A stretch of DNA of 8,284 nt from CAZVWH01 sp964631175 (GTDB lineage: Bacteria > Planctomycetota > Phycisphaerae > Sedimentisphaerales > Anaerobacaceae): NCBI GenBank assembly GCA_964631175.1, contig CAZVWH010000116.1:1-8284 (forward strand). Direction: 5' to 3'. Shown in pieces: positions 1 through 5,018 of this stretch. A program made the position numbers and the translations under genes. Numbering within the stretch: position 1 is the stretch's first letter; each line of letters opens with the position of its first letter. The notes below the pieces were generated by a model. It was given only the letters and a program-made list of their open reading frames with translations. It did no database searches and was not told the DNA's origin.

Positions 1-920
1 ATAAACCAGGATGCTATTTTCAAAAGCAGACGGAGCTTCAGATTTTGCGCGCAAGCGGTTGCCCGCAGGGTTGCTTTAAGCGCCTTAGCAGTATCGGCAC
101 CACTTGCCTGCGGCAGAATAGTATTGCAGATTCCCTCGGTTTCGTTAATTTCAAATTCGTAGCCTCTTATTATCGCAGCCGGAATGCCGGCCCCGGTCTG
201 GCCGAATACCAGCGTCGAGGCGGCGCTAAGCTCGTAGGCAACCAGGTCTATTCCGCCGAACTTGGCTTTGCCGTGCATGTCTTTTTTGCCGAACATCTTT
301 GTCATCGGCCCAATGCCCGATGAGCCTATCGCAAAATCTATTGTGCCGTACGGAATCATTTCCGTATCAGCTAAGATGACAGCTAATTGTTTGCCGGTCA
401 GTTTTTGAATTTGCCCTCTGATTTTTCGTGCCTGGCCGTCTGGGTCTTCCGGCATCAGGCTCAAGATTCCAGCCGGGTGATTTGAGCCGTCAATACCCGC
501 ATCGCAAGTGTGGATAAGGCCGTCCTTGCCTTTTGTTATGCAGATAGCCTGCTCGTGGTCGATTAGCTCTTTGCCGGCCTCGGCATCGTCGCAGGTTCGT
601 ATAATGTGCCGTTCAAGAACACCCTTGAGCGGAACAATCGCTAAGATTTTATGGCCTTCATCGAAAATCATCTGCAACCATTTAGCGTCTTTGCCGGTCT
701 GTGCCGATATTGCCAAAGCCTTTTTGCCGGGCGTCACTTCGCTGAATTTTCTTAGCCGACCGGTGGCTTTGGATACAATCTTGCTTGTCAGGACAATGAT
801 ATCTTTCTCTTGCAGGCCGCCTATTTCTTCATTGCCGGCTCTTACGACAATCTCAGCTAAATTGTCACCTTCTTCAATTTCCGGTATCGTCTGCAACCCG
901 AAAACTTCTATTTTCTTCAT
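1..920 (-). CDS. cofE: CofE-like protein, coenzyme F420-0:L-glutamate ligase family (3' end outside window)
   Basis: The frame is open for 306 codons from ATG at 920 to the window edge, so the C-terminus is missing. I translated it by hand from the minus strand. It matches the F420-0:gamma-glutamyl ligase family, whose archaeal and actinobacterial members add glutamate to F420-0 in the cytoplasm using GTP. Family landmarks are SKIVSKATGR (residues 46-55), CDAGIDGSN (139-147), the DPDG..RKIRGQI..LTGK segment (159-177), DFAIGSSGIG (195-204), KDMHGK (213-218) and GAGIPAAIIRG (243-253). The start is supported by GAAGGA at 927-932, six bases upstream. Two things are odd. The usual DTxGRxxR segment reads DTEMIPYG (185-192). 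The protein is also already longer than the roughly 250-residue archaeal enzymes, with an insert around 96-135 and a tail after 253. Family membership is confident, but the reaction is not, and the symbol is a family-level label. It lies downstream of ribD on the same strand. Confidence 0.82.
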   Translation of the reverse strand, partial: MKKIEVFGLQTIPEIEEGDNLAEIVVRAGNEEIGGLQEKDIIVLTSKIVSKATGRLRKFSEVTPGKKALAISAQTGKDAKWLQMIFDEGHKILAIVPLKGVLERHIIRTCDDAEAGKELIDHEQAICITKGKDGLIHTCDAGIDGSNHPAGILSLMPEDPDGQARKIRGQIQKLTGKQLAVILADTEMIPYGTIDFAIGSSGIGPMTKMFGKKDMHGKAKFGGIDLVAYELSAASTLVFGQTGAGIPAAIIRGYEFEINETEGICNTILPQASGADTAKALKATLRATACAQNLKLRLLLKIASWF

Positions 921-926
921 AGTCTA

Positions 927-932
927 TCCTTC
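927..932 (-). promoter_or_regulatory. Ribosome binding site of the cofE-like gene
   Basis: GAAGGA on the minus strand lies six bases before the ATG at 920. It is the best Shine-Dalgarno match near any leftward gene here and fixes the start of the cofE-like frame. Confidence 0.7.
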
Positions 933-961
933 AGCATTTGAAAGATTATGAACCACTTCTA

Positions 962-991
962 TTTATAATCCACTCCAACTTGAAATCACAA
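962..991 (-). promoter_or_regulatory. Candidate promoter of the cofE-like gene
   Basis: On the minus strand TTGTGA (986-991) and TATAAA (962-967) are separated by 18 bases, a sigma-70-like arrangement. It would start transcription about 35 bases before the ATG. The -35 element lies inside the perfect palindrome at 980-1004. This is inferred from sequence only; in an AT-rich spacer such matches occur by chance. Confidence 0.3.
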
Positions 992-1004
992 ATTGTGATT
1001 TCAA
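980..1004. repeat. Perfect palindrome with 12-base arms
   Basis: TTGAAATCACAA (980-991) and its exact reverse complement TTGTGATTTCAA (993-1004) flank a single central A. The size and symmetry suit either a dimeric regulator's operator or a short hairpin repeat. It overlaps the -35 element of the candidate cofE-like promoter. A related sequence, TTCACAATTTGAAAT, lies at the ribD end (1165-1179). Confidence 0.75.
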
Positions 1005-1027
1005 ATTGCTCTGTACAAAAGACTCGA

Positions 1028-1119
1028 TGTCATTTCGACCGAAGTCCCCAGGGGACGTAGTGGAGAAATCTGCTTAAAAATAGATTTCTCGACTCGCCTA
1101 CGGCTCGCTCGAAATGACA
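1028..1119. repeat. Long imperfect inverted repeat (REP/MITE-like hairpin) between ribD and the cofE-like gene
   Basis: The outer arms TGTCATTTCGA (1028-1038) and TCGAAATGACA (1109-1119) pair perfectly over 11 bases. The inner arms GAGAAATCT (1063-1071) and AGATTTCTC (1082-1090) pair perfectly over 9 bases around a 10-base loop. The left half carries its own small palindrome, GTCCCC-A-GGGGAC (1044-1056). The core resembles a 'TCATTTCGAGCGAAG...GAGAAATCT' palindrome that I recall as a dispersed intergenic repeat in several environmental bacterial genomes; that recollection is unverified. I see no T-run after the stem on either strand, so I do not call it an intrinsic terminator. Confidence 0.72.
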
Positions 1120-1180
1120 ATTTCCACTCTTTTCTACAAAGATTTGTCATTTATCCATCTTGAGTTCACAATTTGAAATC

Positions 1181-2362
1181 TCAAGTTAGAACCTCACAAT
1201 CTTTAACCGCTTTTTCGGTCAATCCAGTTAAGCTGACATCGCTGCCGAAACGCTTGATATCAACATAGTGCAAGCTGACAGCTTCCATCAATTCAGTCAT
1301 TGATTTGGCTAAACTAGCACCGCCCTGTGAGCCGAGTATCTTCGGTGCGATGTAAACAACAATTTCATCCACCAATTGCTCTTTCAGGAACGAAGACAAC
1401 ACCGTCGGCCCGCCTTCAACAAGCAGTTGCTGTATGCCGCGTCTGCTTAATTCATCAAGCAAATATGTTATGTCACATTGGCCTTGCGGCGAAGGCACAG
1501 TTACTATTTCAGCTCCCTTTTTCGTAATTTTATCTGCGAGCCCTGGATCTATTTGAACGGCTCCTTCTCTGGTTACGATTAGCACAGCCGACCTATTCGC
1601 AGTAGCCAGCAGTCTGCAATCCAAGGGGATTCTCAAAGTGCTATCTAATACGATTCTGATGGGCTTGTTACCTTTGCTCGGTCTGGCTGTCAACAACGGA
1701 TCATCGGCGATTACCGTATTGATACCAACCAGGATTGCTCCTGCTCGCCGACGCAATTTGTGTGCATCTTTCCTGCTTTGCTCATTTGAAATCCATCGTG
1801 ATTCGTATCCTGCAGCGTATGCGAGTTTGCCGTCGATTGTTTGTGCCCATTTGAGTATCACCCAGCATTTGCCGGTGGTAGCAAACTTGATAAAAGGCGC
1901 ATTTAGAAGACGGGCCTCGGCTTCACATATACCTGTCTGCACTTCGATTCCTGCATTGCGCAAAAGCTCAATGCCTTTGCCGTTAGCGTGCTCCGACGGG
2001 TCAATCGTTGCAACAACAACCTTCGCCAAGCCGGCGGCAATTATCGCTTCGGTGCAAGGCGGCGTCTTGGCATAGTGACAGCATGGCTCAAGAGTAACAT
2101 ACATCGTCGCTCCCTGCGGATCGTTAAGATGTGGCGCCGGCCATCCCAGCGACCTTGCGGCACTGTCACCGGACTTTTCACAATCCTCAAGGGCGTTTAT
2201 CTCTGCGTGAGGACCGCCGAATTTTTTGTGCCAGCCCCTGCCGATAATTCGGCTTTTCTTTACGATGACTGCTCCAACCGCAGGATTCGGCTCAACCGAG
2301 CCGATGCCACGCTTGGCGAGCCTCAGTGCAGCCTGCATGAATTTCTCGTTGTGATTGCTCAT
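1181..2362 (-). CDS. ribD: RibD, bifunctional diaminohydroxyphosphoribosylaminopyrimidine deaminase / 5-amino-6-(5-phosphoribosylamino)uracil reductase
   Basis: This 393-residue protein carries out the second and third steps of riboflavin synthesis in the cytoplasm: zinc-dependent deamination of the pyrimidine, then NADPH-dependent reduction of the ribose chain. The N-terminal cytidine deaminase-like domain (about 1-150) shows the zinc ligand and catalytic glutamate in HAE (52-54) and the two cysteine ligands in EPCCHYAKTPPC (C94 and C103). The reductase domain (about 160-385) shows KWAQTIDGKLA, GAILVGINTVIADDPLLTAR and LLVEGGP. The spacing from H52 to C94 is longer than usual because of an insert at about 64-82. 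The ATG at 2362 overlaps the ligA stop as ATGA, and no strong ribosome binding site precedes it, which points to translational coupling. The product also leads towards the precursor of F420, which may explain a cofE-like neighbour. Confidence 0.96.
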   Translation of the reverse strand: MSNHNEKFMQAALRLAKRGIGSVEPNPAVGAVIVKKSRIIGRGWHKKFGGPHAEINALEDCEKSGDSAARSLGWPAPHLNDPQGATMYVTLEPCCHYAKTPPCTEAIIAAGLAKVVVATIDPSEHANGKGIELLRNAGIEVQTGICEAEARLLNAPFIKFATTGKCWVILKWAQTIDGKLAYAAGYESRWISNEQSRKDAHKLRRRAGAILVGINTVIADDPLLTARPSKGNKPIRIVLDSTLRIPLDCRLLATANRSAVLIVTREGAVQIDPGLADKITKKGAEIVTVPSPQGQCDITYLLDELSRRGIQQLLVEGGPTVLSSFLKEQLVDEIVVYIAPKILGSQGGASLAKSMTELMEAVSLHYVDIKRFGSDVSLTGLTEKAVKDCEVLT

Positions 2363-4518
2363 TTAAGCATCTCTGAAAATTGCTTTTCGTCTATTACCTT
2401 CACCCCCAGTTGCTGAGCTTTGTCGAGCTTGCTACCCGGCTCTTTGCCGGCTAAGACAAAATCGGTTTGTTTGCTGACGCCGGAAAACGGCTTTCCGCCA
2501 GCCTGTCTGATCGCCTGCTCAGCCTGCTGGCGAGTGAAGTTTTCTAAAGTTCCCGTAACAACGACTGTTTTACCGTCAAGTTTGCCCGTGACTTTTACCT
2601 TGCCGCAAGGCATCTTAACGATTTTCGGCCTTTCCGGCTTTACGCCTTCAGCCAACAATTCGTCAATAACAGCCCTGTTCTGAGTGTTGCGAAAATATTC
2701 ATATACGCTCTCAGCCATTCTTGGCCCGATCTGGTCTATTGTCTCAAGACTTTCCTTCTCGGCAGCCATTAGAGCATCAAGTGAGCCGAAATGCTCAGCC
2801 AAAATCTGTGCTGTCTGGCCGCCGATGTGACGTATACCTAAAGCCGCGACGAGTCGCCAGAGCGGTCTTGTTTTGCTGGCTTCTATTGAGTCGATGACGT
2901 TTTGTGCGCTTTTATCGGCCATCCGTTCCAGGCCCGACAATTGTGACTTTTCCAGCTTGTAAATATCGGCGAAGTTCTTCACTAAGCCCGTCTCAACCAA
3001 CTGCTCAATTAGAGATGTTCCCAAATGCTCAATATCCATCTGGTCTCTGCCGGCAAAGTATCTCAATCGTTCCTTCAACTGCCCCATACAATCCGGATTG
3101 ATACACCTGATGTAAACACCATCTTTATCCTTAACGACCTCAGAACCGCAATTCGGACATTTCTTTGGTATNNNNNNNNNNNNNNNNNNNNNNNNNNNNN
3201 NNNNNNNNNNNNNNNNNNNNNNNNNNNNNNNNNNNNNNNNNNNNNNNNNNNNNNNNNNNNNNNNNNNNNNNTTAAAAGATGCTGTGTCAGCAGGTCTTAG
3301 CTCTTTTTTTACCTCTATCACCTGCGGGATTATCTCGCCCGCCTTTTCAATCAGCACCGTGTCGCCGTAGCGGGCGTCCAGCCGTCTCAATTCGTCAAAA
3401 TTGTGCAGGCTTGCCCTTTTGACGGTTGTGCCAGCCAAAAGAACCGGCGTCAGATTAGCCACCGGCGTCAAAATCCCGCTTTTACCCACCTGGACATCAA
3501 TTGATTCAATAATGGTCTTTGCTCGCTCGGCAGGAAATTTATAGGAAATGCACCAGCGAGGTGCTCTGCCGGTTGCGCCGAGGATGTCCCGCTGGTCAAA
3601 ACGATTAATCTTTATCACCATTCCGTCAATTTTATAATCCAATTCTAATCGCTTTTCACTCCAGCTTTGACAGATATCCAACGCCTCATCTATATCTTTT
3701 GCCCTCTTGATATGAGGATTAACCGGCAAACCGAGATTTTTAAATTTCTGGAGGGTTTGATAATGATTTTCAGCCAGAGATTGCGAAACTTCGCCCACGG
3801 CGTATGCAAAAAATGAAAGATTTCTCTGGGCGGTAATTCTGGCATCGAGCAGCTTCAAAGAGCCGGCTGCTGCGTTCCGGGGATTAGCAAAGGCCGGCTC
3901 GCCAGTTTCTTGGCGAATTTTGTTTAGCTGAGCAAACGCCGCCTTTGGCATGTAAACTTCACCGCGAACCTCCAGCACATCGGGAATTTTATCCCTTAGG
4001 GACGAGCCATCACCTAAGAGCACGAGCGGGATGGCTTTAATGGTGCGGACGTTAGTTGTAACATCATCACCCACCTCGCCGTCGCCGCGAGTAGCTGCCG
4101 AGACAAGCCGGCCACCTTCGTAGCGGAGGCTTATCGCCAGGCCGTCGATTTTTAATTCGACCACATAATCATAATCTTTATCCCCAAGGGACTTGTAAAC
4201 CCTCTCGTCGAAGGCCCTAAGCTCATCGGCATTATATGTGTTGTCGATACTTAGCATGGGCACAGCGTGTCTTACAGAGACAAAACCTTCAAGGGGCTGG
4301 CCTGAAACACGTTGTGTGGGCGAGTCAGCCGTTATTAGCTCGGTATGTGCCTGCTCTAACGCCTTTAGCTCCGCAAAAAGCTTATCATACCGGCGGTCGC
4401 TGACCTTAGGCTGATTGAGGACGTAATACAGGTAGTCGTGCCTGCGAATCTCATCTCGCAATCGCTCGATACGTTCGGCAAGCTCAGTACGAGTCTGCTT
4501 TTTTATATCTTTAGCCAT
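2359..4518 (-). CDS. ligA: NAD-dependent DNA ligase LigA (contains assembly gap)
   Basis: LigA seals single-strand nicks during replication and repair, using NAD+ as adenylate donor. Domains in order are the Ia NAD-binding helices (about 1-75, with YYVLNQPKVSDRRYD), the adenylation domain with catalytic lysine K123 in ELKIDG and RGDGEVGDDVT, and the OB fold (about 325-415). Next come a four-cysteine zinc finger (C454, C457, C472, C477, numbered with the gap), helix-hairpin-helix repeats (about 490-620) and a C-terminal BRCT domain (646-719). The apparent length of 719 includes 34 unknown residues (about 416-449). The family typically has only a few residues between the OB fold and the zinc finger, so the true protein is probably about 690 residues. 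The ATG at 4518 is the natural start for this family, but it has no ribosome binding site. The stop overlaps ribD by four bases. Confidence 0.97.
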   Translation of the reverse strand: MAKDIKKQTRTELAERIERLRDEIRRHDYLYYVLNQPKVSDRRYDKLFAELKALEQAHTELITADSPTQRVSGQPLEGFVSVRHAVPMLSIDNTYNADELRAFDERVYKSLGDKDYDYVVELKIDGLAISLRYEGGRLVSAATRGDGEVGDDVTTNVRTIKAIPLVLLGDGSSLRDKIPDVLEVRGEVYMPKAAFAQLNKIRQETGEPAFANPRNAAAGSLKLLDARITAQRNLSFFAYAVGEVSQSLAENHYQTLQKFKNLGLPVNPHIKRAKDIDEALDICQSWSEKRLELDYKIDGMVIKINRFDQRDILGATGRAPRWCISYKFPAERAKTIIESIDVQVGKSGILTPVANLTPVLLAGTTVKRASLHNFDELRRLDARYGDTVLIEKAGEIIPQVIEVKKELRPADTASFXXXXXXXXXXXXXXXXXXXXXXXXXXXXXXXXXXIPKKCPNCGSEVVKDKDGVYIRCINPDCMGQLKERLRYFAGRDQMDIEHLGTSLIEQLVETGLVKNFADIYKLEKSQLSGLERMADKSAQNVIDSIEASKTRPLWRLVAALGIRHIGGQTAQILAEHFGSLDALMAAEKESLETIDQIGPRMAESVYEYFRNTQNRAVIDELLAEGVKPERPKIVKMPCGKVKVTGKLDGKTVVVTGTLENFTRQQAEQAIRQAGGKPFSGVSKQTDFVLAGKEPGSKLDKAQQLGVKVIDEKQFSEMLK
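3172..3271. other. Assembly gap of 100 Ns inside ligA
   Basis: The run is exactly 100 Ns, a common scaffolding placeholder for a gap of unknown size. Its length keeps the ligA frame open (100 leaves remainder 1 when divided by 3). It falls between the OB fold and the zinc finger, where related ligases have only a short linker, so the placeholder probably overstates the missing sequence. Confidence 0.97.
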
Positions 4519-4528
4519 AACAGCTTAT

Positions 4529-4557
4529 TTTATATTCTGCTTCAACATATTTTGCAA
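4529..4557 (-). promoter_or_regulatory. Candidate ligA promoter, possibly giving a leaderless transcript
   Basis: On the minus strand TTGCAA (4552-4557) and TATAAA (4529-4534) are separated by 17 bases, close to the sigma-70 ideal. The -10 box ends only ten bases before the ligA ATG, so transcription would begin roughly three to five bases ahead of the start codon. The absence of any Shine-Dalgarno sequence upstream of ligA fits a leaderless message. This is inferred from sequence alone. Confidence 0.4.
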
Positions 4558-4840
4558 GAGGCCAAATATTGCACGCCGATAATTGGCAAACAAAACAATA
4601 ACTGATGTTAATCGGAACAAAGGACGCCAACATTTGTCCTATAATAAACTGAAAATTTCACTTGAAATGAAGTGGCTGATTTAGTATAAATATATTTATA
4701 GAGGCCTCCATCTTTTTACTCTCTGAGGTGTGACAATTCGGTTAGCAATGCATACTGACTTAAAGAAGAAGGAGGTAAAAGTCGCATCATAAATTCTTTT
4801 TTCCAGCAGCAAATTAAGCGCCTGGCCGAAGGTGGAAGGA

Positions 4841-4907
4841 TTTACCCCGTTAGAGATTTTTTCTCTAACATATTCATTTTCTGGAGAATTTTCTCTAACG
4901 GGGTGAA
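4841..4907. repeat. Mutually exclusive hairpins built from an 8-base unit
   Basis: The unit GTTAGAGA at 4849-4856 is complementary to two direct copies of TCTCTAAC, at 4862-4869 and 4892-4899. Pairing with the near copy gives an 8-base stem with a five-T loop. Pairing with the far copy extends outward through CCCC/GGGG to a stem of about 16 bases (4841-4856 with 4892-4907, one G-T pair). Only one of the two stems can form at a time. It may be a dispersed repeat or a switch-like leader structure; I cannot tell which. Confidence 0.65.
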
Positions 4908-4963
4908 CTTTTTCAGAAATAGGTATTTTGTGCTCGGTTTTGTTGTATTTTGAGTTGGCATTT

Positions 4964-4991
4964 TTGCTTGTAGCCAAGATGCAATTATTAT
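4964..4991 (+). promoter_or_regulatory. Candidate promoter of the surface-protein gene
   Basis: TTGCTT (4964-4969) and TATTAT (4986-4991) are 16 bases apart, placing a start of transcription some 20 bases before the ATG at 5019. The match is weak and the region is AT-rich, so this is tentative. Confidence 0.25.
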
Positions 4992-5004
4992 CACTTCAAC
5001 TTCT

Positions 5005-5012
5005 AAGGGAGG
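5005..5012 (+). promoter_or_regulatory. Strong ribosome binding site of the surface-protein gene
   Basis: AAGGGAGG lies six bases before the ATG at 5019. It is the strongest Shine-Dalgarno match in the window and fixes the start, which also gives a complete signal peptide. Confidence 0.85.
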
Positions 5013-5018
5013 AATATT

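Larger units (their letters stand above)
4519..5018. other. Intergenic region between divergent ligA and the surface-protein gene
   Basis: These 500 bases contain no convincing gene. They hold a candidate ligA promoter next to the ligA start, a short inverted repeat ATTTCA-CT-TGAAAT (4655-4668), the competing hairpins at 4841-4907, and a candidate promoter and strong ribosome binding site for the rightward gene. The one 93-codon open frame in the region (minus strand, 4696-4977) starts with TTG, lacks a ribosome binding site and reads through the hairpin repeat. Confidence 0.7.

Noticed and set aside
508..951. A 147-codon plus-strand frame opposite the cofE-like gene
   Set aside because: It is antisense to a frame with clear family motifs, and its own translation shows no recognisable domain.
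1028..1119. Intrinsic terminator after ribD
   Set aside because: The stem is long but interrupted, and no T-run follows it on either strand; the only T-rich stretch lies in the loop.
1638..2416. Overlapping plus-strand frames opposite ribD and the end of ligA
   Set aside because: They mirror well-supported ribD and ligA codons and have no ribosome binding sites or recognisable motifs.
4621..4640. Short inverted repeat AGGAC...GTCCT upstream of ligA
   Set aside because: Five-base arms with a ten-base spacer are expected by chance in a spacer this long, and nothing else supports a function.
4696..4977. A 93-codon open frame on the minus strand between ligA and the surface-protein gene
   Set aside because: It starts with TTG, has no ribosome binding site, crosses the inverted repeat (which produces its VREN...VREK echo), and its second half has no protein-like pattern. 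Probably non-coding, though a conserved homologue would change that.
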